Assembly: GCF_021919345.1 (NCBI RefSeq)
Contig: NZ_CP089293.1
Location: 3,658,001 to 3,722,000 of the forward strand
Length of the DNA stretch: 64,000 nucleotides
Source of the DNA: Paenarthrobacter nicotinovorans
Lineage (GTDB): Bacteria > Actinomycetota > Actinomycetes > Actinomycetales > Micrococcaceae
Direction: 5' to 3'
In this document: positions 50,115 to 58,723 of the stretch, piece by piece
How the letters are laid out: each line of letters opens with the position of its first letter
How positions within the stretch are numbered: position 1 is the stretch's first letter
The notes under the pieces: generated by a model
What the model saw: only the letters and a program-made list of their open reading frames with translations
Told to the model about the DNA's origin: nothing
The model's database searches: none
Translations under genes and position numbers: made by a program

Positions 50115-50744
50115 ATGGAAACTTTGAATTTCAGCGACCCTGGCCTCGGCCGTGTCATGGACACAGATTCCCCGGATGGGCTGTCCATGCCCAAGTACCC
50201 CGTTGTCTGCCTGGGAGGTTCCGGCACTACGGACTCTTGGTTCTCTTTCCAGCGTGATGACTTAGGCGCTCGGGTGTGGGCCGAGGAGCAGGCTTCCGCT
50301 GCTGCTGGGAGCGCCCAGGGCTGGGCAGAGTCTGCTGCTGTTGCCTTGAAGAAAGCGTGGAAGGGTCCGGTACACATCGTGGCAACCGGCCCGGATGTCC
50401 TGGGCGCCGTCATTCTGGGATCAACCCATCCCGGGCTGGTGATGAGCCTCATCCTGGGTGACCCGGAGGTTGACCCCCAGGATCTCAAGCTGGCCGGAGT
50501 GATGTCCGAGGTACAAGCTCCCACGCTGGTGATTGCAGCAGCACCAACGCTCGATACGGACATCTCAAAAGCCCAGAGCGTGGCCGGAGGCATCCGGAAC
50601 GGGGTCTTCGTCATCATCGACCATTGCGGGATCCCCGCTCACCGGAACCGTCCCGGTTCCTTCAATGAGTGGGCCACATCGTTCATCAAGATCGCAGAAG
50701 GCCTGCACGCCTTCGCCCGACCCGAAAAGGATGGAAATGCCTGA
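50115..50744 (+). CDS. hydrolase-like protein without catalytic triad
   Basis: 209-residue protein that I read as a degenerate alpha/beta hydrolase. Its GPVHIVATGPDVLGAVILGS aligns with GPVHVFGTSWGGVIGTQMAA of the operon's true hydrolase, with the Ser elbow lost; APTLVIAAAPTLD replaces the acid strand VPSFVVVGRDDFV, and CGIPAHRNRPG replaces the His loop AGHAALQEQPG. It directly follows the ThDP enzyme (GAGGAGG site) and overlaps the next small gene. A scaffold, subunit or ligand-binding role is inference. Confidence 0.72.
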   Translation: METLNFSDPGLGRVMDTDSPDGLSMPKYPVVCLGGSGTTDSWFSFQRDDLGARVWAEEQASAAAGSAQGWAESAAVALKKAWKGPVHIVATGPDVLGAVILGSTHPGLVMSLILGDPEVDPQDLKLAGVMSEVQAPTLVIAAAPTLDTDISKAQSVAGGIRNGVFVIIDHCGIPAHRNRPGSFNEWATSFIKIAEGLHAFARPEKDGNA

Positions 50745-50958
50745 ACTGTATCTGGATCCAGCCCAGTCGCGCCTGGGGAAACCCCTTGGTCCCTACGAGA
50801 AGAAGCTGTCAGGAGCGTTGGCAGAGATCTTTGGCGGGGGGACGCATGACTTGGAAGGAGTCATTGCGGGACTCAACACCCTCGGCTTGCACGCACCGAA
50901 CGGCGAGCCCTGGAACGAAGAAAGCTTCCGTGCCGAAATGCGACGACTAGGAGAATAG
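50737..50958 (+). CDS. small recombinase-like HTH domain protein
   Basis: 73-residue protein overlapping the previous gene by 8 nt. Its C-terminal part (LEGVIAGLNTLGLHAPNGEP, ESFRAEMRRLGE) resembles the recombinase-like HTH domain of DNA invertases, where it reads short DNA. Similar small proteins sit beside Rieske oxygenase genes in proteobacteria and actinobacteria. It could be a regulator or a small oxygenase accessory. The ATG at 50737 has AAAAGG 6 nt upstream. Confidence 0.68.
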   Translation: MPELYLDPAQSRLGKPLGPYEKKLSGALAEIFGGGTHDLEGVIAGLNTLGLHAPNGEPWNEESFRAEMRRLGE

Positions 50959-50961
50959 CCC

Positions 50962-52062
50962 ATGACCATCACAACAGCTCCGGCCTCCGGACAAGCAGGC
51001 GCCCCGGTATCACGACCAGTCGGAAAGAAGAAGTACGCAGTGGGCGTACGCCATCACATGGACGCCGCCGAATTGGCCGCCAGTGGCCTTCGCGACCGCT
51101 GGTACCCCATCATCCCCTCGCGGTTCGTCGGTGCGGGAGCCATGGTCAAGGTCAAAAGGCTGAACATCGACTGGCTGCTGTTCCGTGACGCCCGGGGACA
51201 GGTCCGCATGCTCGAGGACCGGTGCCCTCACCGTAGTGCACCGTTGTCTGTTGGCCAGCACCTGGGAGACAGGATTGCGTGCAAGTACCACGGCGTCCAA
51301 GTGGATGGGACCGGAAAAGTGGTCTCCGTTCCAGGGATGCCCGGCTGTGCCTTGGAAGGCAAGACTGCCACGGTGTCGCTTTCCGTTGTTGAAGCAGCAG
51401 ACACGATCTTTGCGTTCATGCCGCTCACGGAGGATTCCGAGGTACCGGAATTCAAGGTCCCGGACCGGCTGGCTGATCCCGCCGTCGCCTGGTTTTCCAA
51501 CTATGCCGAGTGGAGGGGTCCTTGGCGCTTCTACATGGACAACGTCCTGGACCCCATGCATGGCGCCTTCCTGCACCGTGAATCACATTCAATGTCCGGC
51601 GGCGATACCAGTGCGCGGTTCCGGATCCGTGAGACGGAACGGGGATTCTTCTTCGAGAAAACAGATCAGCGCGGCGTCAATTTCGACTGGGTTGAGTTCT
51701 GCCGCGAGGGCATGGACTACGTTGACCTGGAAATTCCGTACGCCCGATCGGCGGGACCAGGCGGCGTTTTCGGAATCGTGGGAATGTCGACGCCGATCGA
51801 CCAGGAGACGTCCGCCGTCTTCCACTGGCGTACCCGGCGTGTATCCGGCTGGGAACGGGATGTGTGGAGGTTCATGTACAAGGCAACCCTGGAGGAAAAA
51901 CACTGGGTGGTCCTGGAACAGGACCGCGAGGTTCTTGAGGCCCTGGCAGCTGACGCAGACAGGGAAGAAAATCTATACCAGCACGATCTCGGCGTAGCGA
52001 GGATCCGCAGAATCCATCAGGCCGATGCACGCGAGCAAGCCGCCAAACTGGAAGCCCTGTAG
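50962..52062 (+). CDS. Rieske non-haem iron oxygenase, alpha subunit
   Basis: 366-residue oxygenase. Rieske cluster ligands Cys88 and His90 (CPHRSAP), Cys107 and His110 (CKYHGVQVD); mononuclear iron site Asp197, His200 and His205 in DNVLDPMHGAFLHRESH. The size and single-subunit gene (no small beta subunit nearby) fit VanA-like monooxygenases/demethylases or RHO with homotrimers. Electrons would come from the VanB-type reductase at 43995. It is the last gene of the rightward run and is followed by a strong hairpin. Confidence 0.92.
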   Translation: MTITTAPASGQAGAPVSRPVGKKKYAVGVRHHMDAAELAASGLRDRWYPIIPSRFVGAGAMVKVKRLNIDWLLFRDARGQVRMLEDRCPHRSAPLSVGQHLGDRIACKYHGVQVDGTGKVVSVPGMPGCALEGKTATVSLSVVEAADTIFAFMPLTEDSEVPEFKVPDRLADPAVAWFSNYAEWRGPWRFYMDNVLDPMHGAFLHRESHSMSGGDTSARFRIRETERGFFFEKTDQRGVNFDWVEFCREGMDYVDLEIPYARSAGPGGVFGIVGMSTPIDQETSAVFHWRTRRVSGWERDVWRFMYKATLEEKHWVVLEQDREVLEALAADADREENLYQHDLGVARIRRIHQADAREQAAKLEAL

Positions 52063-52103
52063 CTTCAGGACCCGGTTGTCGCTTGAGGTATCGCGGTCAC
52101 ACA

Positions 52104-52145
52104 CAAGTACGCCCGGAGCCTGCCAGTAGGCTCCGGGCGTACTTG
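52104..52145. terminator. bidirectional terminator hairpin
   Basis: 17-bp perfect stem: CAAGTACGCCCGGAGCC (52104-52120) with its complement at 52129-52145, 8-nt loop. It sits midway between the convergent Rieske (ends 52062) and cupin (ends 52160) genes and should end both transcripts. Confidence 0.82.
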
Positions 52146-52159
52146 GTTGCCGACTCGTA

Positions 52160-52684
52160 CTACCGGGTTACCCCGTGCATTTCGGAGGACGGCGGGTAGA
52201 AAGGAATCTCCGGCTTCCTGGAGCCGATAATGACGCAGATCAATGCGTCTTCGTCGCTGACCGTCCGAAGGCTCCTGGGTACACCGGCAGGTACACGGAT
52301 CAAATCGCGGTAACCCAGAACCCGGCTCGCCTTCTTGGTCCCGTCTTCGACATCGTGAACGCTGAATTCAACCTGTCCCTCAAGAACGAAGAACACTTCT
52401 TCCACGTCGGGATGAGTATGTTCCGGACCTACGCATCCCGCCGGGAGAACCATGTTGGAGAAGGTGAAATGCTCCGCTTGGAGGACATTGGTATCACCGG
52501 AATGGTCCCCCGTGGCGCCTGAACCGATGTAACGGACCTGACCACGACGGAACTTGGCGCCGGCCTTCGTTTGGAACTTCAGGGTGTCGAAATCGACCTG
52601 CCGCGTGTCCCTTGAAGCGATGGACGAATCAATCATCGCTTCAAGTTCGGGCGTGGTCTCCGTTGCTGCAACAGCTTCACTCAT
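52160..52684 (-). CDS. cupin-domain protein
   Basis: 174-residue single cupin with motif 1 GPEHTHPDVEEVFFVLEGQV (His, His, Glu) and motif 2-like DLIRVPAGVPRSLR, where the usual motif-2 His (PxGxxH) is replaced by Arg. A polar N-terminal tail of 30 residues precedes it. It may be a metal-dependent dioxygenase or an isomerase in the same pathway. Divergent from the MarR gene; the gap holds two palindromic sites, so both are probably controlled together. Confidence 0.85.
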   Translation of the reverse strand: MSEAVAATETTPELEAMIDSSIASRDTRQVDFDTLKFQTKAGAKFRRGQVRYIGSGATGDHSGDTNVLQAEHFTFSNMVLPAGCVGPEHTHPDVEEVFFVLEGQVEFSVHDVEDGTKKASRVLGYRDLIRVPAGVPRSLRTVSDEDALICVIIGSRKPEIPFYPPSSEMHGVTR

Positions 52685-52755
52685 GATGGACCTCTCTCGT
52701 TGCTACTGCCTTGTTGCGGACGTCTTCGATGACGCCGCCTTCAACTATCTCCTTG

Positions 52756-52790
52756 GATCTAGTTATCTCAACTCTAAGATAACCAGATCT
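52756..52790. promoter_or_regulatory. inverted repeat in the cupin promoter region
   Basis: GATCTAGTTATCT (52756-52768) and AGATAACCAGATC (52777-52789) are complementary except at one position, with 8 bp between. It is about 70 bp upstream of the cupin start, reading leftward. Candidate operator for the cupin promoter; differs from the GTRCTRAG sites. Confidence 0.55.
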
Positions 52791-52838
52791 GAGTGACAAG
52801 CAGGACAAACCCAATGGACTCACGCACCAATCTTCCTC

Positions 52839-52861
52839 GTACTGAGAAAGTCAGTGCTAAG
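52839..52861. promoter_or_regulatory. MarR-type operator before marR
   Basis: GTACTGAG (52839-52846), 7 bp, GTGCTAAG (52854-52861), about 40 bp before the MarR start. Half-sites and 15-bp phase match the operator before the aldehyde dehydrogenase gene (42331-42353). Confidence 0.72.
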
Positions 52862-52901
52862 TTATTTATGAAAAGGGCAACCACGATGAGAATGGACCAC
52901 C

Positions 52902-53450
52902 ATGGGTAAGCAACCGGACACCAGCGACACAGTGGACAGCATCCTCGAGGATTGGGCCCGGGAGAAGCCCGGACTGGACGCCGGTACCATCGGCGTCTTC
53001 GGGCGCTTGGCCCAGATCATCATCAAACAGCGCGTCATTGAAAACTCAGTTTTCGAAAAATACGGACTCACGCTGGCCTCCTTTGACGTGCTGGCAAACC
53101 TGCGCCGCTCCGGTGAACCACACCGGAAGACAGCCGGCGAGCTGGCAAGTTCGTCAATGCTTACCACTGGCGGGATCACGTTCAGGCTGGACCGCATGGA
53201 GGAACAAAACCTCATCGAGCGGGTGCGCACGCGTACCGACCGACGCGTCGTCTACGCGCAATTGACCCCGCACGGCAAAGACGTCATCGACTCCATTTTC
53301 GAGGAGCACCTCGCCACACAGCGCCAGATGCTGGCCGGGCTGAACGCCAAGGAAATCACCCAGCTCAGCGGGCTCCTCAGGAAGGTGTCCGCTTCCATCG
53401 ACCAATTCGAGGACGGACAGTCAGTACCCACCGCTGACGCCGGAAAGTGA
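52902..53450 (+). CDS. MarR-family regulator
   Basis: 182-residue winged-helix regulator with a central HTH (GLTLASFDVLANLRRSG, AGELASSSMLTTGGITFRLD) and the wing RTRTDRRVVYAQLTPHGKDV with the conserved DxR. Long N- and C-terminal helices form the dimer. Genes next to it are catabolic and both ends of the cluster hold the same operator, so it probably represses the run until an aromatic ligand binds. The next gene follows after 7 nt. Confidence 0.9.
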   Translation: MGKQPDTSDTVDSILEDWAREKPGLDAGTIGVFGRLAQIIIKQRVIENSVFEKYGLTLASFDVLANLRRSGEPHRKTAGELASSSMLTTGGITFRLDRMEEQNLIERVRTRTDRRVVYAQLTPHGKDVIDSIFEEHLATQRQMLAGLNAKEITQLSGLLRKVSASIDQFEDGQSVPTADAGK

Positions 53451-53457
53451 AACAGGA

Positions 53458-54267
53458 ATGACGTCCCACCGCATAGGAATCATCGGCTACGGAGCCATCG
53501 GCGCGCGCGTCGCCGAGGACATCTCCCTGGGCAAGGTGGTGGGCGCAGAACTAGCCGGCATCATCAGCCGCACCGACAACGGAACCGGGCGTCCCGCCGT
53601 CGAACGCCCCTTCCCTTCGCTGACCTTGGAAGCGGCCCTGGAGTGCTGCGAGCTGATCGTGGAATGCGCGGGGCAGTCCGCCGTGACTGAATACGCTGAA
53701 AAGATCCTGGGCGCGGGCGTGGATTTCCTGATCACCTCCATCGGCGCCCTTGCCGACCAGGGGCTGGCAGCACGCTTGAACGCGTGCGGTCCCGGGAGGT
53801 TGTTCATGACGTCGGGCGCTGTGGGCGGGCTCGACCTCCTTGAAGCCGGCGCAAGGGAAGCCGCCTACGATTCCGTGGTGGTCTCCACCACTAAACTTCC
53901 TGAAACGCTGGTCCAACCTTGGATGGAACAGGAGCAAGCCGATGGGATCCGAGCGACCACAGAACCGCTGGAGGTCTTCCTCGGCTCAGCCCAGGAAGCG
54001 GCACGGCTGTTTCCGCGCTCACTCAACGTCGCAGCGGCCGTGGCTGAGGCCGTCGGGGATTGGGACGGCGTGCAGGTGCGGCTGACGGCCGACCCGAAGG
54101 CCTCACTGACCAGCCACGTCATTGAAGCCTCGGGCCCCTCCGGCGAATACCGCTTCGAGATCCGCAACAACCCCAGTCCGCAGAACCCGAGGACCAGCGG
54201 GATAGTCCCCTTTGCCGTCCTCCGGTCCTTGGAAGCGGCGATCGGCGAACGCGGAGGGCTGGTCTAG
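53458..54267 (+). CDS. L-aspartate dehydrogenase-like protein
   Basis: 269-residue protein with an N-terminal Rossmann motif (GIIGYGAIGARVAEDI) and the AspDH/DUF108 C-terminal domain (LFPRSLNVAAAVA, NPSPQNPRTSGIVP). AspDH oxidises L-aspartate to iminoaspartate and in some bacteria supplies NAD synthesis. No nadA or nadC is near; it is co-transcribed with marR beside an aromatic catabolic run, so a different amino-acid-like substrate or a transfer of ammonia is possible. Confidence 0.83.
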   Translation: MTSHRIGIIGYGAIGARVAEDISLGKVVGAELAGIISRTDNGTGRPAVERPFPSLTLEAALECCELIVECAGQSAVTEYAEKILGAGVDFLITSIGALADQGLAARLNACGPGRLFMTSGAVGGLDLLEAGAREAAYDSVVVSTTKLPETLVQPWMEQEQADGIRATTEPLEVFLGSAQEAARLFPRSLNVAAAVAEAVGDWDGVQVRLTADPKASLTSHVIEASGPSGEYRFEIRNNPSPQNPRTSGIVPFAVLRSLEAAIGERGGLV

Positions 54268-54299
54268 CTAAGCCTGCTCCAGCTGCATTGATCCGGGGA

Positions 54300-54728
54300 T
54301 CAGCGGTCCTCCGCCGGCCGCGGCCGCCACACGACAACTGCCTGGGAACGACCACGTGGCCTCTGCCCGCGGGCAAGGCTGACGACGTCGCCGGCAGCTC
54401 CCGCCGCGAAGATGCGCGCATCCATCGGCGTGCGGCGCCGTGACAGTTCCTCGGTCAGTTCAGCCACCCGGTACTGCAGCGCGGCCACCTGGTTCTCAAG
54501 GTCAAGGATGCGCTTGATGCCCTCGAGGGAGACGCCGGACTGCGAAAGGCGCTGGACCTCCCGCAGTTTATTGACGTCGTTCTGGGAGTAGCGGCGGGAC
54601 TTGCCGGGGGCGCGGCTGGGCGAGACGATGCCCAGACGGTCGTACTGGCGCAACGTCTGCGGATGCATGTCAGCGAGCTCCGCAGCGACGGAGATGACAA
54701 AGATCGGCTGGTTGACGTCGATTGCCAT
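54300..54728 (-). CDS. hspR: heat-shock repressor HspR
   Basis: MerR-family repressor of the heat-shock operon (142 residues). HTH start FVISVAAELADMHPQTLRQY, with DRLGIVSPSRAPGKSRRYS as the wing and a coiled helix LENQVAALQYRVAELTEELS. It binds HAIR sites with DnaK as co-repressor; two such sites lie on the dnaK promoter at 58504-58580. Last gene of dnaK-grpE-dnaJ-hspR, as is usual in actinobacteria. Confidence 0.93.
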   Translation of the reverse strand: MAIDVNQPIFVISVAAELADMHPQTLRQYDRLGIVSPSRAPGKSRRYSQNDVNKLREVQRLSQSGVSLEGIKRILDLENQVAALQYRVAELTEELSRRRTPMDARIFAAGAAGDVVSLARGQRPRGRSQAVVVWRPRPAEDR

Positions 54729-54739
54729 GACCTGCCTCC

Positions 54740-55717
54740 TTACAACCGGGCCTTCGCGGCCAGGTCGCGACGCGGGTTCGCGTCAGTGGTGGCAGCAGCG
54801 AACGCCTTGACAGCTTCCTCCGCTTCTTTGTTCAGGTTTTGGGGAACCGCGACGTCGATGGTCACCAGGAGATCGCCGGTCGCCTTGGACGTCTTCACGC
54901 CACGGCCCTTGACCCTCAAGGTACGGCCAGAGGGTGTGCCCGCCGGTACACGCAACTTGACGGTGTCGCCGTCGAGCGTTGGAACCTCAATGGTGGCGCC
55001 GAGCGCCGCTTCCGCGAACGTGACAGGCACGTGGATGCGGATGTTGTCGCCGTCGCGCTGGAAGAAATCGTGGGGCTTCACGCTCACGGTGATGATGAGA
55101 TCACCGTTGCCGGCAGGGCCGACATTGCCCTTGCCACGCTGACGGACCTTCTGCCCGTCCTTGATCCCGGCTGGAATCTTGACGTCGATCACGTTGCCGT
55201 TGCTTTCGCGCAGGCTCACCGTGGTGCCTTTGATGGAGCCGGCGAAGGAAATGGTGGTGGTCGCCGTGCGGTCCGAACCTTTCTGCGGAGCCCGCTGGAA
55301 ACCGGTCTGGCCGGCACCGCCGAATCCGCCGCCGAACAAGTCGGCAAACTCCGGAGGGATGCCTCCGCCCGCAGGCTGACGGGCGCCTGGTCCGCCGCCG
55401 AACAGGCCGCCAAAGAGGTCCTCGAACCCACCGTTGGCACCCGCACCGCCACGCCCGGCTCCCGGAGCAAACCGGGCCCCGCCACCCATGGCACGGATGG
55501 CGTCATACTGCTGCCGGTCCTCAGGACTCGACAACACCGAGTAAGCCTCGGAAATGTCCTTGAACTTCTTCTCCGCAGCAGCATCCCCGGAATTCGTATC
55601 CGGATGGTACTGCCGGGCTAGCTTGCGGTAAGCCTTCTTGATATCCGCGTCGGACGCGTCCTTGGCGATACCAAGGATCGCGTAAAAATCCTTTTCAACC
55701 CAGTCCTGGCTGGCCAA
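54740..55717 (-). CDS. dnaJ: DnaJ co-chaperone without zinc finger
   Basis: 325-residue type II J-protein. J domain residues ~10-75 with the HPD motif (ARQYHPDTNSGD), a Gly/Phe-rich linker (GGFEDLFGGLFGGGPG), then two beta client-binding domains (SVKPHDFFQRDGDNIRI, ALGATIEVPTLDG). The CxxCxGxG zinc repeats of type I DnaJ are absent; the protein has no cysteine at all. It stimulates DnaK ATPase. A full-length zinc-finger DnaJ is expected elsewhere in the genome. Confidence 0.92.
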   Translation of the reverse strand: MASQDWVEKDFYAILGIAKDASDADIKKAYRKLARQYHPDTNSGDAAAEKKFKDISEAYSVLSSPEDRQQYDAIRAMGGGARFAPGAGRGGAGANGGFEDLFGGLFGGGPGARQPAGGGIPPEFADLFGGGFGGAGQTGFQRAPQKGSDRTATTTISFAGSIKGTTVSLRESNGNVIDVKIPAGIKDGQKVRQRGKGNVGPAGNGDLIITVSVKPHDFFQRDGDNIRIHVPVTFAEAALGATIEVPTLDGDTVKLRVPAGTPSGRTLRVKGRGVKTSKATGDLLVTIDVAVPQNLNKEAEEAVKAFAAATTDANPRRDLAAKARL

Positions 55718-55757
55718 GAGCGTTTCCTTTCAAATCTGTCGTTACGTTGCGCTACGC

Positions 55758-55857
55758 GGAATATGGGCCCCCGCCCCTACGCGTGGCGGCTCAGTCCTAA
55801 CGGACTTGAGCCGCCACGCTCCGGCAGGCCCGATGCCACTCCCGGGGCCCATATTCC
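55758..55857. repeat. nested palindrome between grpE and dnaJ
   Basis: Outer arms GGAATATGGGCCCC (55758-55771) and GGGGCCCATATTCC (55844-55857), 14 bp perfect; inner arms around CGTGGCGGCTCAGTCC (from 55780) and GGACTTGAGCCGCCACG, 16 bp with one bulge. It fills most of the 164-bp gap inside the heat-shock operon. It could attenuate dnaJ-hspR, protect the dnaK-grpE message, or be a mobile palindrome. Confidence 0.8.
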
Positions 55858-55881
55858 ACTTCGCGCTGCGGTCAACTCACC

Positions 55882-56541
55882 TTAAGCCGGAACCGCGACA
55901 ATCACTTGGGCTGCACGCAGGACACGCTCGCCTGAGCGGTATCCGGAGCGCAGCACCTGGCTGACGGTGTCAACCTGGATGTCCTCGCCGGGCTGCTGGA
56001 TGAGTGCTTCGTGGATGGTGGGGTCGAATTCGACACCCGTGTCCGCGATGCGTTCCAGTCCGTACGTCTTCAGTGCGTTCTCCAGCTTGGTGGCGATCGC
56101 GGCGAAGGGGCCGTCCTCGAGGTCACCGTGCTGGCGTGCGGCGTCGACGTCGTCCAGCACCGGGAGCAGGGAGTTCAGGACGCCGATGACGGCCATCTCC
56201 CCTGCTACGGCGCGGTCGCGTTCGACGCGCTTGCGGTAGTTGACGTACTCAGCCTGGAGGCGAAGGAGATCGTTGCGGAGCTCCGCTGCCTGGGCTTCAG
56301 CTGCGGCACCGGAGGCTACCGACTCTTCAGCCGGCACCTCTACCCCGTTGAGGATTTCCTCAGCCTGGGAGAGCGCATCGCCGTCCGAGGGAGCGGCGTT
56401 GCCTTCGCTGTGAGCCGTGGCTTCGCCTTCAGGGTGGCGGGCTGCCCCGGTTTCCGGGTCAACCTTGCGGTTGTCCCGAATAACCGGCTTGCGCGGCTCG
56501 TTGCCTTCTGAGTGCTCTGCTTCGTTGCCGTGATGAGGCAT
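55882..56541 (-). CDS. grpE: nucleotide exchange factor GrpE
   Basis: 219-residue GrpE. An acidic, disordered first ~75 residues (HEGNEAEHSEGN-type, with PETGAARHPEGEATAHSEGN) precedes a long coiled helix (AAEAQAAELRNDLLRLQAEY, VNYRKRVERDR) and the C-terminal beta wing FDPTIHEALIQQPGEDIQVD and VLRSGYRSGERVLRAAQV. It releases ADP from DnaK. The start is 2 nt after the dnaK stop codon. Confidence 0.94.
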   Translation of the reverse strand: MPHHGNEAEHSEGNEPRKPVIRDNRKVDPETGAARHPEGEATAHSEGNAAPSDGDALSQAEEILNGVEVPAEESVASGAAAEAQAAELRNDLLRLQAEYVNYRKRVERDRAVAGEMAVIGVLNSLLPVLDDVDAARQHGDLEDGPFAAIATKLENALKTYGLERIADTGVEFDPTIHEALIQQPGEDIQVDTVSQVLRSGYRSGERVLRAAQVIVAVPA

Positions 56542-56543
56542 GG

Positions 56544-58409
<1,866 letters not shown>

Positions 58410-58503
58410 ATCTTGTTTCCTTTCAATGGCCGATGTTGGAGATTGCACCTGGCAGTGGTCCGCTGGGCGGTTGACCTGTCGGGAGCCTGCTCAACAATCG
58501 GCT

Positions 58504-58526
58504 AGTTGAGCGTTCTGCACTCAACT
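58504..58526. promoter_or_regulatory. HAIR operator 1 (HspR site)
   Basis: AGTTGAG-N9-CTCAACT, 7-bp perfect arms, the spacing of HspR-associated inverted repeats. It covers the downstream side of the dnaK -10 box (58524-58529) and the expected transcript start. Confidence 0.85.
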
Positions 58527-58551
58527 GTACTCAGCCCTGGATTTAAGTCAA
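58524..58551 (-). promoter_or_regulatory. dnaK promoter
   Basis: Reading leftward: TTGACT (58551-58546), 16-bp spacer, TACAGT (58529-58524). HAIR sites lie at both ends of it, so HspR can block polymerase. Leader length to the dnaK ATG is about 105 nt. Confidence 0.75.
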
Positions 58552-58555
58552 TCCA

Positions 58556-58580
58556 AAGTTGAGTCTAGTGCGCTCAACTT
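58556..58580. promoter_or_regulatory. HAIR operator 2 (HspR site)
   Basis: AAGTTGAG-N9-CTCAACTT, 8-bp perfect arms, 4 bp upstream of the dnaK -35 box. The centre-to-centre distance to HAIR 1 is about 53 bp, five helical turns, which would put two HspR dimers on the same face. Confidence 0.85.
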
Positions 58581-58701
58581 TCTGGAAGATGACCCGGAGA
58601 CCCCCGGAATCACGCGGCAAAAAGGGGTGGTTTCGCCTACGGTGAACTGGCGGGGAAGCCTCACGACGCGCACAATTCACAGCGCCACTCACCCGGAGCG
58701 A

Positions 58702-58723
58702 TGACACCCACATCCGGGTGTCA
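58702..58723 (-). terminator. hairpin after the DUF817 gene
   Basis: TGACACCC/GGGTGTCA, 8-bp perfect stem with an ACATCC loop, immediately beyond the stop codon of the leftward DUF817 gene. Confidence 0.55.

Noticed and set aside
42439..52062. Cluster as a classical biphenyl or phenylpropionate pathway
   Set aside because: No two-subunit ring-hydroxylating dioxygenase, no hydratase/aldolase pair after the hydrolase; the reductase and Rieske protein are of the VanA/VanB kind instead.
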